Below are positions 8,744 through 17,671 of a stretch of 64,000 nucleotides of DNA, one piece after another. The position numbers and the translations under genes were made by a program. Location: contig WGMO01000001.1 of the NCBI GenBank assembly GCA_016125075.1, forward strand, positions 248,001 to 312,000, written 5' to 3'. Each line of letters begins with the position of its first letter. Positions within the stretch are counted from its first letter, which is position 1. The notes beneath the pieces were generated by a model. That model searched no databases. It worked only from the letters and a program-made list of their open reading frames with translations, and had not been told where the DNA came from. This DNA is from Terrimonas sp. (GTDB lineage Bacteria; Bacteroidota; Bacteroidia; Chitinophagales; Chitinophagaceae).

Positions 8744-9970
8744 TTATGCATCCATTTCTCCGGCAATCAGGTTAAGGCTGCTCATGGTGATGATCGCATC
8801 ACTCAGCAAACTGCCTTTTGTCAGTTCCTCAAATGCCTGGTAATAAATAAAACAGGGTCTCCGGAAATGTAACCGGTAAGGAGCCCGCCCTCCGTCGCTG
8901 ATCAGGTAAAAGCCCAGTTCGCCGTTACCTCCTTCCACTGACTGGTAAATTTCACCGGCCGGGATATCTGTCTCTCCCATAATGATCTTAAAATGGTAGA
9001 TCAGGGCTTCCATCTTGGTATATACATCCTTCTTTTCGGGCAGGAAGTATTCCGGCACATCCGCATGAAATATCTCGGCTTCTGCTCCTTTAAAATCCTG
9101 CACTTTCCTGAAAGCCTGTTCGATAATATTCAGGGACTGCCACATTTCTTCATTCCGCACCTGCCAGCGGTCGTAATTATCGCCGGTACTGCCAACGGGA
9201 ATATGAAAATCAAAATCTTCATAGCTGGAATAGGGAGAATGCACCCTCACGTCATAGTCAACTCCCGTGGCCCTGAGGTTAGGACCCGTAAAACCATAAT
9301 TCAGTGCCCTTTCAGCACTGATAGCGCCTGTTCCCTGTGTCCTGTCCATGAAGATCCGGTTCCGCTCAAACAGACCGATAAATTCTTTCAGTACCCCCGG
9401 ATATTCTTTCAGGAACTTTTCAATTTTCTGAAAGGCAATATCATTGAAATTCCTTTCAAAACCACCGATGCGGCCAATATTGGTGGTAAGCCTGGATCCA
9501 CAAATCTCTTCATAGATCTCATAGATCAGCTCGCGGTATTGCATTACATACAGGAATCCGGTATAGGCGCCGGCATCAACACCCACGATAGAATTACAGA
9601 TCAGATGATCCGATATGCGGGCCAGCTCCATAATGATGACGCGGAGATAGTCGACCCTTTTTGGCGTTTGCACCCCCAGGAGCTTTTCGCAGGTAAGGTG
9701 CCAGCCCATATTATTAATTGGGCTGCTGCAATAGTTCAGCCGGTCTGTCAGCGGGGTGATCTGGTAAAGCGGGCGCCTTTCGGCGATCTTTTCAAAAGCG
9801 CGATGGATATACCCCACGGTTTGTTCTGCAGAAACGATCCGCTCGCCATCCAGTTCGAGGATGTTTTGAAATACACCATGCGTTGCCGGGTGTGTGGGAC
9901 CCAGGTTCAATGTTGTGGTCTGCTTCTCAATACTTCCTTCCGGTAATTTTATATGCTCATGTTCTGTCAT
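8744..9970 (-). CDS. nuoD: NADH-quinone oxidoreductase subunit D
   Basis: Quinone-site subunit of complex I, the 49-kDa homologue related to the large subunit of NiFe hydrogenases. Length 408 residues. Conserved segments: LNLGPTHPATHGVF near the N-terminus with the quinone-site histidines, GYIHRAFEKIAE, the YCSSPINNMGW segment, and the C-terminal GELGFYLISDGGRAPYRLHFRRPCF block. The hydrogenase metal-binding cysteines are absent, as expected. A 115-base gap separates it from nuoC. Confidence 0.98.
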   Translation of the reverse strand: MTEHEHIKLPEGSIEKQTTTLNLGPTHPATHGVFQNILELDGERIVSAEQTVGYIHRAFEKIAERRPLYQITPLTDRLNYCSSPINNMGWHLTCEKLLGVQTPKRVDYLRVIIMELARISDHLICNSIVGVDAGAYTGFLYVMQYRELIYEIYEEICGSRLTTNIGRIGGFERNFNDIAFQKIEKFLKEYPGVLKEFIGLFERNRIFMDRTQGTGAISAERALNYGFTGPNLRATGVDYDVRVHSPYSSYEDFDFHIPVGSTGDNYDRWQVRNEEMWQSLNIIEQAFRKVQDFKGAEAEIFHADVPEYFLPEKKDVYTKMEALIYHFKIIMGETDIPAGEIYQSVEGGNGELGFYLISDGGRAPYRLHFRRPCFIYYQAFEELTKGSLLSDAIITMSSLNLIAGEMDA

Positions 9971-10085
9971 ATTACCCTGATCCCAAAATGGGTTTTATTA
10001 GTTTTGATAAGTTCCGTTATTCTGCTCTCTTTTTATTAAATACTGACATCCGGGGTATCCTCAGCACCGATGCCTGTTCACCCCC

Positions 10086-10589
10086 CTACCTGCCAAACAT
10101 ATCGTCGTCCTTATCGGTCCGGGTCTGGTCTTCGAGTGGATATTCTTTTCGCAGGGGGAAATAATCCATCTCGTCCACATTCAAAATGCGTTTCAGGTTA
10201 GGATGTCCTACAAAATTTACCCCAAAGAAATCGTAGGTTTCCCGCTCCATCCAGTTTGCTGATGAAAACAACCCGGTTGCCGTATACACATCCGGCTGTT
10301 CGATACCGGTAAATACTTTGAACCGGATCCTGACATTCTTTTCCAGGTTATGCAAATGGTACACCACAGCCAATTCCCTGCCGGTCTGGCCGGGATAATG
10401 CACAGCACAGATATCGGTCAAAAACCTGAACTGCAGATCCGTTTCGTCATATAAAAAATTAAGCACCTTCAGGTTCATCTCCTTGGGTGCTTCAAAAGTC
10501 AGCATACCAGCAGGTTCTTCATATCCGGGGATCTGATCACCAAACTTTTCTGAAAGCCGCTGTTTTATATATTCGTTTGTCAATGACAT
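10086..10589 (-). CDS. nuoC: NADH-quinone oxidoreductase subunit C
   Basis: The 30-kDa subunit of the complex I peripheral arm, which packs against NuoD. The 167-residue protein has the family signature ERETYDFFGVNFVGHPNLKR followed by the C-terminal FPLRKEYPLEDQ motif. It is not fused to NuoD, unlike the E. coli protein. It lies between nuoB (39 bases upstream) and nuoD. Confidence 0.97.
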   Translation of the reverse strand: MSLTNEYIKQRLSEKFGDQIPGYEEPAGMLTFEAPKEMNLKVLNFLYDETDLQFRFLTDICAVHYPGQTGRELAVVYHLHNLEKNVRIRFKVFTGIEQPDVYTATGLFSSANWMERETYDFFGVNFVGHPNLKRILNVDEMDYFPLRKEYPLEDQTRTDKDDDMFGR

Positions 10590-10628
10590 TTGCGTCTTTG
10601 TATTTTCCCCGGTTAAGGAGGAGTGTCT

Positions 10629-11213
10629 CTATTGAATACCATACGATTCCAGCAGGGCCTTATACTCCTGCCCGTTCCTTCTTCTGATACTTTCCCTGCC
10701 GATCAGGTCCTGTATCCGCATAAAGCCGTCAATAATGGCTTCCGGTCTGGGGGGGCAACCCGGCACATAAACATCCACCGGTACCACCTGGTCGATTCCC
10801 TGCAGGACGGAATAAGTATCAAAAATCCCGCCGCTGGAAGCACAGGCCCCCACTGCGATCACCCACCGGGGTTCCGCCATTTGCAGGTATACCTGTTTCA
10901 CGACCGGCCCCATTTTCTTAGCAATCGTACCCATCACCATTAACAGGTCACATTGCCGGGGTGAAAAACCGACACGTTCCGCACCAAAACGGGCAAGATC
11001 ATAGTGAGAAGCCATCGTGGCCATGAATTCGATTCCGCAACAGGAAGTGGCAAACGGGAGGGGCCAGATGGAATTTTTCCGGGCAAGGCCTACCACATCA
11101 CTCAGTTTTGTTGCAAAAAAACCCTCGCCCTGGTAGCCTTCCGGCATATTGGCAAGGGAAATATCATTTTCCAGTTTCCTGGGTGTAACGTTATATGATA
11201 CAGGACGAGCCAT
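10629..11213 (-). CDS. nuoB: NADH-quinone oxidoreductase subunit B (N2 cluster)
   Basis: Carries the terminal [4Fe-4S] cluster N2 that reduces quinone. The 194-residue protein shows all four ligand cysteines in the family pattern: the adjacent pair at about 58/59 in TSCCGIEFMA, one in VGACASSGGIFD and one in PGCPPRPEA. A 121-base gap with no recognisable gene separates it from nuoA upstream. Confidence 0.98.
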   Translation of the reverse strand: MARPVSYNVTPRKLENDISLANMPEGYQGEGFFATKLSDVVGLARKNSIWPLPFATSCCGIEFMATMASHYDLARFGAERVGFSPRQCDLLMVMGTIAKKMGPVVKQVYLQMAEPRWVIAVGACASSGGIFDTYSVLQGIDQVVPVDVYVPGCPPRPEAIIDGFMRIQDLIGRESIRRRNGQEYKALLESYGIQ

Positions 11214-11334
11214 AGTTTCAAATTGTAATTGGAGGGAACTTTGATGCTAACATATTATAACATTACTACAAATTCAAATCATAAAAGTTCCCATCGGTGC
11301 CCGGGGTCAAATGCTGACACCCGCAAAAAGAATA

Positions 11335-11745
11335 TCAGTCTTCCCATTTCAGGGCTCCTTTTTTCAGGATATATATAAAGCCACAAAGAAAAAATCCCAC
11401 AAACATCAGTACCGCATAGAATCCATGCCATCCAAGCCCCTTGATGTTCACCGCATACGGATAAAAGAAAATGACTTCCACATCAAAGAGGACAAACAGT
11501 ATGGCAACAAGAAAGTATTTTATGGCCATGGGCTGGCGGGCCTCTCCATGACTCCCGATACCGCTGGAAAAAACTTCCAGTTTGTCGGATGTTTTTCGTT
11601 TGGGTCCCAGCATGTGGGTGGCCCACAATAAAAACCCGATCAATCCCACCACAATAAGCACCTGGAGCGCCACAGGAATATAACTCCCTACGGTATTTAC
11701 ATCAAGTAAAAAGGCGGACAATCTGATCTGGAGAAAATTATACAT
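11335..11745 (-). CDS. nuoA: NADH-quinone oxidoreductase subunit A
   Basis: Three-helix membrane subunit of complex I and the first gene of the nuo operon. The 136 residues include the conserved loop KRKTSDKLEVFSSGIGSHGEARQPMAIKYFLVAILFVLFDVEVIFFYPYA in outline (loop with the family's acidic residue after helix 1, then FDVE-IFFYPYA). In most bacteria the loop contains a Cys (YECG); here it reads FSSGIGS. A good Bacteroidota -7 box lies 24 bases upstream of the start. Confidence 0.95.
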   Translation of the reverse strand: MYNFLQIRLSAFLLDVNTVGSYIPVALQVLIVVGLIGFLLWATHMLGPKRKTSDKLEVFSSGIGSHGEARQPMAIKYFLVAILFVLFDVEVIFFYPYAVNIKGLGWHGFYAVLMFVGFFLCGFIYILKKGALKWED

Positions 11746-11768
11746 AGTTCATCAAGGTCATCGGGTAG

Positions 11769-11776
11769 CAAAAATA
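11769..11776 (-). promoter_or_regulatory. candidate promoter -7 box of the nuo operon
   Basis: Minus-strand TATTTTTG, an exact TAnnTTTG match, placed so that transcription would begin about 18-20 bases before the nuoA start. It lies in the region between nuoA and the terminator of the upstream TPR gene. No TTG was found at the preferred upstream spacing. Confidence 0.45.
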
Positions 11777-11842
11777 AGGCAGCATTAGGAAAATACCTTA
11801 TAAATATTAACGGATATTTGAAGAATCAGGATAATCAATAAA

Positions 11843-11871
11843 AAGTCCCCGGAAGGATTTTCCGGGGACTT
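11843..11871 (-). terminator. intrinsic terminator after the TPR gene
   Basis: Perfect 12-bp stem (AAGTCCCCGGAA with its complement) and a 5-base loop, followed on the minus strand by TTTATTG. It closes the minus-strand TPR gene ending at 11891 and insulates the nuo operon promoter just downstream. Confidence 0.9.
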
Positions 11872-11890
11872 TCACCATATCTTCATGAAA

Positions 11891-13579
11891 TTATTTCTTT
11901 GAGCCCGTTCCTGAACTTTTACTGGTGGAACCGGAAGAAGTGTTGCCAATCACCTTTTTGATGGTTTCAATGTTACTTTTTATTGCTTCATTCTCGGGAT
12001 CGAGTGAAAGGTACCTTTCCAGGTATTCTACAGCTTTAGGAAGGTCCTTTCCTTTTTCAGTGTTCACATGATAGGTAGCCATTACCGCAAGGGTTTGCAG
12101 GATTGAAGGTTTGTTTTTCACGGAATCCTGGTAAAGCACTTCGAGTAATTTATCCCCGGTAGGTGCATACAGTCCCATTTCCCCGGTGGTATCGATGGCC
12201 CTTTGCGTATTGAACAGCCATTGCCAGCCATAAACCTGGTCGGGCCATTTTTGAGAATAGATGGTGAAGGGCTCCAGGGCTTTGTCATAATTACCACAGA
12301 AATAATATTCCAGGCCCGGATCAAACACATCGCGCTGGTTGGGTTCCGGAGATAATTTGTATGCTTCCCATAAAAGGTCGCCTGCCTTGCAGCGGTTACC
12401 GGCTTTTTTGAATTTATCGGCCCCATCCTGCAGGGTCTTGATCTTATTCTGTAAGGAGGTATCCAGTTTAACCCCCTCCAAAATGGAATTATACGCTACA
12501 TCCATCTGTCCGGGAACTTTCATATACACCAGGGCTTTCAGCACATAATCTTCAGAAATCACCTTATCGGTTTTCTCTTTTACAAAATACGTATCCACAT
12601 AATCCTTTGCCGACAGGGTATCCCCTTTCGCCACATAACAATATGCGATCATCTTATAAACTTTAGGATTCACTTCATCCCCGCCTTCATTGATCATTTC
12701 CTTGGCACCGGCTATCGCATCGTCATATTCCTTTTTGGCATACTTGGTCTGTACCGCAAAATATTTATTATTGACATCCGGGTCGGCATTGGCGATAAAT
12801 TTCTGTGCATATTCTTCGGCCCTTTCAAAATTGCCATTCCCCAGGAAATAATAATACAGGTCATAATATGCGGGTGCAAAACTGGGATCAGCATCCACTG
12901 CATTGTTCATATGTTCCAGCCAAACGATCCAGTTTTTCTGGGTTTCAAACAATTTTGCGGTTCTATAATGTGCAATGGCAAATTTCGGGTTGATCTTTAC
13001 GGCATTTTGATAGGCCTGGTAAGCATCACCCCCTGCCTGTCCCGGAAAAGCCTTTCTGTAGGCATTTCCAAGATTCAGATAGATCTCGGGGTTCTTACCA
13101 TCCCGGTCAATTGCTTCCTTTAACCTTTCGATCGCATAATTGAGGTCCCCGTATTTTGCATCAGCATTCGCCTCTCCTACTGCATTCAGGATATCCGGGT
13201 CATTCCCTTTCCTTTTATTGGCCGTCATCGTGAGGGCAGTTTCAAAACGCTGGCGAGCCTCGTTGGTCTTTGACTGGTCATAGAGCTCAGTATGACCCAT
13301 CCCCACCAGGATCAGGGGGGCATTACCATTCGTGGCCAGTGTTTTTTCATAGAGGGACTTCGCAGCCGGCACATCTTCCGTCATGATATAAGTCTGACCC
13401 AGCCAGTAAATGGCATCAAGGTCATTCGGATTGGCGGCAATCAACTTTTCAAAAACAGCTTTGGCACTTTTATAGCGCTGTTTGTACAAATCATTTTTAC
13501 CATCCTGAACAGATTGAGCCTGCAGGCTGGTAACAGCCATAAAACCCGCTACAAAAAGTACTAGTTTGCTTCTCTTCAT
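11891..13579 (-). CDS. exported tetratricopeptide-repeat protein
   Basis: A 562-residue protein with a signal peptide (LVLFVAGFMAVTSLQAQS) and a series of TPR-like helical repeats through most of the mature chain, for example NPNDLDAIYWLGQTYIM, NPEIYLNLGNAYRKAFPG, NPKFAIAHYRTAKLFE and DPSFAPAYYDLYYYFLGNG. The tail is a low-complexity Ser/Thr/Lys stretch (GNTSSGSTSKSSGTGSKK). It probably scaffolds protein contacts in the periplasm. It follows a PstS-like lipoprotein gene by 42 bases and a TonB gene, suggesting a TonB- or envelope-related role; no specific function can be assigned. Confidence 0.85.
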   Translation of the reverse strand: MKRSKLVLFVAGFMAVTSLQAQSVQDGKNDLYKQRYKSAKAVFEKLIAANPNDLDAIYWLGQTYIMTEDVPAAKSLYEKTLATNGNAPLILVGMGHTELYDQSKTNEARQRFETALTMTANKRKGNDPDILNAVGEANADAKYGDLNYAIERLKEAIDRDGKNPEIYLNLGNAYRKAFPGQAGGDAYQAYQNAVKINPKFAIAHYRTAKLFETQKNWIVWLEHMNNAVDADPSFAPAYYDLYYYFLGNGNFERAEEYAQKFIANADPDVNNKYFAVQTKYAKKEYDDAIAGAKEMINEGGDEVNPKVYKMIAYCYVAKGDTLSAKDYVDTYFVKEKTDKVISEDYVLKALVYMKVPGQMDVAYNSILEGVKLDTSLQNKIKTLQDGADKFKKAGNRCKAGDLLWEAYKLSPEPNQRDVFDPGLEYYFCGNYDKALEPFTIYSQKWPDQVYGWQWLFNTQRAIDTTGEMGLYAPTGDKLLEVLYQDSVKNKPSILQTLAVMATYHVNTEKGKDLPKAVEYLERYLSLDPENEAIKSNIETIKKVIGNTSSGSTSKSSGTGSKK

Positions 13580-13621
13580 TTCTTTAATTTTTCAATATTT
13601 AAAGTGTATAAAAATAACTAT

Positions 13622-14563
13622 TTATTCTTCACGAACTGCTGCTCTCCTGATATTGAACTGCATTTTGGCCGGCAGCAAATAAGCCCTTTTAAAAATCAAT
13701 TGTCCGCGCTCACCCAATAAAAAATCGGCAAATCCATGTCCCAGCCCATTATGCGTTTCCTTTAATATATAGACCAGTTTCCGGATCATTGGATATCTTC
13801 CTGCATAAATATTTGCTTGCCAGGGCTTTATAAAATCATTTTTGTCATCTTTGCTCTGAAGCATGGCTAATTTCACCTTTGTCAAAAAACTTTCCTGTTT
13901 AGGATCTTCAGGGTTCCCAATCCAGCTTACACCGATGAACCCGATAGCGTTGGGCGTTTTTGAAACATAATCGATCACTTCCTCACTGGTATGGGCCGCC
14001 ACTGCCTTATCTGTCAATGAATCTCCTCTTAACACTGAATCGATGATAAAACTGATGGTACTGGTTGCACGGAGACCATCAAATACCGGGATTAAATTTT
14101 CCTTAAATTTTCCCGTCAGCACAAGTTTCAGGTCATCCATGGTAAACCGGGTATACGTTGATGCCGGGTTAACGATGACGGCCACTGCATCATAAGCCAT
14201 GATCATCTGTGAGGTAGCCACATGCAGGGAGTCCAGGATCAGGTTTTTCTCTTCCGGGGAAATGGTCCGGGCAATGATCACCATCCTGATGCTATCCACC
14301 AGCAGATCTTCCAGGCAGGCCGCTTCCGGTTTATACTGTACATGGATCCTGGCACTGATGTCAGTTTCAAAAACAGCGATATGGGAGTCGATGACCGGTT
14401 TAAACGACTCGTCTGCACTTATATAGATAGAACCGGTTTTCCGGGTATCGGTCGGTTCGTTTTTCCTTGAATTCCGGGAATTACAGGCCGTATTTCCCCA
14501 TAGCAGGAGGATACAGACCAAAAGGGGTAACCCGTAAAATATGTTCCTAGCAAAGCGCCTCAT
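13622..14563 (-). CDS. PstS-like phosphate-type substrate-binding lipoprotein
   Basis: A 313-residue protein with an N-terminal lipoprotein signal (LLVCILLLWGNTACNSR, lipid cysteine at about residue 27) and the PstS-like periplasmic binding fold: SIYISADESFKPVIDSHIAVFE at the start, an ARTISPEEKNLIL segment corresponding to the phosphate-loop region, VIVNPASTYTRFTMDDLKLVLTG, and NAIGFIGVSWIGN. There is no pstCAB transporter nearby; instead it is flanked by TonB, a small membrane protein and a TPR protein. In this setting it may be a regulatory or scaffold protein rather than an ABC transporter component. Its ligand cannot be read from sequence. Confidence 0.8.
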   Translation of the reverse strand: MRRFARNIFYGLPLLVCILLLWGNTACNSRNSRKNEPTDTRKTGSIYISADESFKPVIDSHIAVFETDISARIHVQYKPEAACLEDLLVDSIRMVIIARTISPEEKNLILDSLHVATSQMIMAYDAVAVIVNPASTYTRFTMDDLKLVLTGKFKENLIPVFDGLRATSTISFIIDSVLRGDSLTDKAVAAHTSEEVIDYVSKTPNAIGFIGVSWIGNPEDPKQESFLTKVKLAMLQSKDDKNDFIKPWQANIYAGRYPMIRKLVYILKETHNGLGHGFADFLLGERGQLIFKRAYLLPAKMQFNIRRAAVREE

Positions 14564-14572
14564 AAAAATTCA

Positions 14573-14809
14573 CTACCTTTTTTTTGAATAGCCCCTGTAT
14601 AATCGGAAGGAGCCGTATAAAATGGCAGACACCCCAAAAATATTCGAAAGCACCGGATCGTCCTGCAATCTGCCCAGGTCATAGCCGAGCCGTTTATGAA
14701 AAATAAAGAAGAGACCCACTGCCAGCCAAACAACACCCATAATATAGTTGTAAAGCGAATGCAGTGGGAGCTTCTGTTGCTTATCTTTTCGCTCAAATTC
14801 AGCGGCCAT
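14573..14809 (-). CDS. small two-helix inner-membrane protein
   Basis: About 78 residues with a charged N-terminus (MAAEFERKDKQQK), two predicted membrane helices (YNYIMGVVWLAVGLFFIFH and ILSNIFGVSAILYGSFRLY-like region) and a basic tail (RGYSKKR). It sits 9 bases before the PstS-like gene and 37 bases after tonB on the same strand. A start two codons earlier at 14815 is possible. No family recognised; conserved small proteins in this position are expected in related genomes but that was not tested. Confidence 0.7.
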   Translation of the reverse strand: MAAEFERKDKQQKLPLHSLYNYIMGVVWLAVGLFFIFHKRLGYDLGRLQDDPVLSNIFGVSAILYGSFRLYRGYSKKR

Positions 14810-14846
14810 TTTCAATCTTTTGTGAAAGTTGGAAAGATAAAAAATT

Positions 14847-15665
14847 TTACTCTTCCTGCCCTACAAAAGTTACCGGCTGTGTAAAATACATGGAAATCGC
14901 CCGGCCATTCTGTTTACCCGGCTCCCAACCGGGCATCTTCTTCATGACCCGTATCACTTCCTTATCCAGTTCATTTCCACCGCTCTGTACAATCTGATAT
15001 TCCGAAATACCCCCTTCTTTATCCACCAGGAATTTTATCATCACGGTAACTTTCTGCCCGGGCTCAAGGTCATCGGGTGCCCTCATGTTTTTTCTAAGAA
15101 AATTCATCAGTGCCTCCATTCCACCCCGGTAAGAAGGCAGGTAAGAAGGACCTGTTACGACAGGAGCCGTTGCCGTTTCTTCTTTAACGGAATTCCCATC
15201 CCCCTCGTTCGTTTGGGGCCTGATGACCTGGTTGGGATCCTGGAGCTTTTCCCCGTCTTTATTGATATCAGCAACCAGCGCTTCGAGAATGGATGCCTGG
15301 TCGGGCATATCGGTTTTCTCATTGTCGGGAACGATGATGATCTGATTAACACTTTTAACCTGTTTGACCTCGGTTTGTTTTTCGGGTCGCTTTTTGGGGG
15401 GATCGATCTCTTCCTTTTTATCTTTTATCATATCCACCACCGAAATAACAACATCCTTGTCGGGAACCGGTGATTCATTACCGCTATCCGTTGCTTTCAG
15501 ACCGGTAAGAAAGATAAACAGCCCGAAGATCAGGAGTGTTGTAACGATGGCCTTCAGGAGTCGCAGATGATAGTTTTTACGCAAGGCATATGCACCATAG
15601 GCTTTGTTGCGATGCTCGAATAAGATATCCAGCAGGTCTGCCTGTAAAATTTGTTGATTTGTCAT
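14847..15665 (-). CDS. tonB: energy transducer TonB
   Basis: Couples the ExbB-ExbD proton-driven motor to outer-membrane receptors. The 272-residue protein has a short cytoplasmic N-terminus, one membrane helix (about residues 38-56, TTLLIFGLFIFLTGL), a charged Lys/Pro/Glu periplasmic linker (KKEEIDPPKKRPEKQTEVKQ) and a C-terminal TonB domain (SYRGGMEALMNFLRKN, VMIKFLVDKEGGISEYQIV, KKMPGWEPGKQNGRAISMYFTQPVTF). The N-terminal EHRNKAYGAYALRKNY segment is characteristic of Bacteroidota TonB proteins. exbB/exbD are not in this window. Confidence 0.92.
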   Translation of the reverse strand: MTNQQILQADLLDILFEHRNKAYGAYALRKNYHLRLLKAIVTTLLIFGLFIFLTGLKATDSGNESPVPDKDVVISVVDMIKDKKEEIDPPKKRPEKQTEVKQVKSVNQIIIVPDNEKTDMPDQASILEALVADINKDGEKLQDPNQVIRPQTNEGDGNSVKEETATAPVVTGPSYLPSYRGGMEALMNFLRKNMRAPDDLEPGQKVTVMIKFLVDKEGGISEYQIVQSGGNELDKEVIRVMKKMPGWEPGKQNGRAISMYFTQPVTFVGQEE

Positions 15666-15746
15666 GGCTATACTTTAGCATTGAGATGCATTTTGTCATG
15701 TAATCCATAAATGGATAAGTTATCCCGAAGGGGATCATGCGGCCTT

Positions 15747-15780
15747 TTGGCAAATTCCTCGCTACGGGTAATTATCTTTG
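15747..15780 (+). promoter_or_regulatory. promoter of the phosphatase-hisS operon; leaderless geometry
   Basis: TTG at 15747-15749, 23 bases, then TATCTTTG at 15773-15780. The ATG of the phosphatase begins 5 bases after the last G, which is where transcription is expected to begin, so the transcript may be leaderless. Confidence 0.6.
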
Positions 15781-15784
15781 CAGC

Positions 15785-16288
15785 ATGAATATCTTAATGG
15801 TATGTCTTGGTAATATCTGCCGCAGCCCCCTCGCAGAGGGCATCTTACAAAATAAAGTATGGCAGGCCGGTTTAGGATGGCAGGTGGATAGTGCGGGCAC
15901 CAATGGTTATCATACCGGGGAACCACCCCATCCCCTGTCGCAAAAAGTGGCCAGGATGCATGGTATCGATATCAGCCGGCAAAGGGCCCGGCGATTTTCC
16001 CCCAATGACTTTGAACGCTACGATAAAATATATGTAATGGCAACGGATGTGATGCAGGATGTGCAAAGGATTGCCGGCAGGCATTTTGACAACCGGAAAA
16101 TCGAACTGCTTATGAATGAATTATTCCCTGGCCGCGACCTCGATGTTCCGGATCCCTGGTATGGAACCGAGCCCGGTTATCATGAAGTATACAGGATGAT
16201 CGATGAAGCCTGTACGAAGATCATCGAAAAAGAAATGAAAAAGGCAAATGTGAATCTAAAGGATAACAAACCTGAAATAAGGAATTAA
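15785..16288 (+). CDS. low-molecular-weight protein-tyrosine phosphatase
   Basis: Cysteine-dependent phosphatase of the LMW-PTP/Wzb/ArsC fold. The 167-residue protein begins MNILMVCLGNICRSPLAEG, which contains the catalytic P-loop C(x)5R(S), and ends with the general-acid loop DVPDPWYG. A longer frame opens at 15737, but the ATG at 15785 gives the canonical start and sits directly after a promoter -7 box. The stop overlaps the hisS start (TAATG), so both are co-translated. Possible roles are tyrosine-phosphate control of envelope polysaccharides; the substrate is unknown. Confidence 0.93.
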   Translation: MNILMVCLGNICRSPLAEGILQNKVWQAGLGWQVDSAGTNGYHTGEPPHPLSQKVARMHGIDISRQRARRFSPNDFERYDKIYVMATDVMQDVQRIAGRHFDNRKIELLMNELFPGRDLDVPDPWYGTEPGYHEVYRMIDEACTKIIEKEMKKANVNLKDNKPEIRN

Positions 16289-17664
16289 TGGCAAAAGTCA
16301 ATGTGAGTATACCCCAGGGCACCAGGGATTTCGGACCGGAAACCGTTCGCAAGCGAAATTTTATTTTTAATACGATCCGGGAAATTTTTGAACAATACGG
16401 TTTTCAGCCGCTTGAAACCCCTGCCATGGAAAACCTGGATACCCTGATGGGCAAATACGGCGAGGAAGGAGACAAACTGATTTTTAAAATACTGAATAAC
16501 GGATTGAATGATCCCAAGAATATTGAGAAAGCAAAAAAGGCATTTCAAAACCTGCTGAGCGGCAAGAATGATAAGGACCTGACAGAAAGGGCCCTGAAAT
16601 ATGACCTCACAATTCCTTTTGCAAGATATGTTGCCATGCATCATGGACAGCTGGTATTCCCTTTCAAAAGATATCAAATGCAACCGGTCTGGCGTGCCGA
16701 CCGGCCGCAGAAAGGCCGGTACCGTGAATTCTATCAATGCGACGCCGATATTGTAGGGAGCAATACCCTGCTGAATGAACGCGAACTGGTACATATCTAT
16801 CATGCCGTATTCTCCCAGTTAGGGATACACGAATATGCCTTAAAGATCAATTCAAGAAAAATCCTGGCCGCCCTGGCTGCTATCTGTGGTGGCGAAGAAA
16901 AGTTGACCGACATCACGGTGGCCATCGATAAATTAGACAAGGTGGGGCCTGAAAAAGTCAGGGAAGAACTTTCCCAAAAAGGGCTCAACGAAAAACAACT
17001 TGCAATCCTATCCGGGTACCTGGCTATTTCCGGCAGCAATGCAGAAATCCTGTCCGGTCTTTCAGCATTACTGGGTCAAACCGTTGCCGGCAAGGAAGGC
17101 ATTCAGGAACTCTCCTATCTCCTTGACAGTACAAAAACGACCCCTGCATTAAGGATCATGATTGATCCCACCCTGGCACGCGGCCTTAATTATTATACCG
17201 GCATCATCCTGGAAGCAAAGGCCCCCGAAACGGTGAAGATGGGCAGTATTGGTGGCGGAGGACGTTATGATGACCTCACCGGTTTATTCGGGGTTCCCGG
17301 TATCCCGGGAGTGGGGATCTCTTTCGGGGTCGACCGGATCTATGATGTGATGGAAGAACTTGGTCTGTTTCCCGAAACAGTCAATGTGGGAACCCGGGTC
17401 TTGTTTTTTAACCTGGGAGAAGCGGAAAGTGAAATGTCGTTTAACATCATGCAGGCCTTACGTTATAAAAAAATTGCCTGCGAAATATTTCATGAAACCG
17501 CGAAAATGGACAAGCAGTTCAAATACGCTGAAAAGAAAAACATCCCTTACGCGGCTATTATTGGTGCCCGTGAACTGGCTGAAAAAAATATTACCCTTAA
17601 AAACCTGCACACAGGAAAACAGGAAACCCTTACTACTGAGTCCTTATTAATATATAGCTTTTAA
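16288..17664 (+). CDS. hisS: histidyl-tRNA synthetase
   Basis: Class II aminoacyl-tRNA synthetase charging tRNA-His. 458 residues, normal for the family. Motif 1 region (PQGTRDFGPETVRKRNFIF, FQPLETPAMEN), motif 2 (RYQMQPVWRADRPQKGRYREFYQCDADIVG), the HisA motif ARGLNYYTGIILEAK and motif 3 (GGRYDDLTGLFG, PGVGISFGVDRI) are visible, with the C-terminal anticodon-binding domain after about residue 370. Start overlaps the preceding phosphatase stop. Confidence 0.98.
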   Translation: MAKVNVSIPQGTRDFGPETVRKRNFIFNTIREIFEQYGFQPLETPAMENLDTLMGKYGEEGDKLIFKILNNGLNDPKNIEKAKKAFQNLLSGKNDKDLTERALKYDLTIPFARYVAMHHGQLVFPFKRYQMQPVWRADRPQKGRYREFYQCDADIVGSNTLLNERELVHIYHAVFSQLGIHEYALKINSRKILAALAAICGGEEKLTDITVAIDKLDKVGPEKVREELSQKGLNEKQLAILSGYLAISGSNAEILSGLSALLGQTVAGKEGIQELSYLLDSTKTTPALRIMIDPTLARGLNYYTGIILEAKAPETVKMGSIGGGGRYDDLTGLFGVPGIPGVGISFGVDRIYDVMEELGLFPETVNVGTRVLFFNLGEAESEMSFNIMQALRYKKIACEIFHETAKMDKQFKYAEKKNIPYAAIIGARELAEKNITLKNLHTGKQETLTTESLLIYSF

Positions 17665-17671
17665 CCCTTTT

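Noticed and set aside
13622-14563. Complete Pst phosphate transport operon
   Set aside because: Only a PstS-like protein is present; no permease or ATPase gene is in the surrounding sequence.
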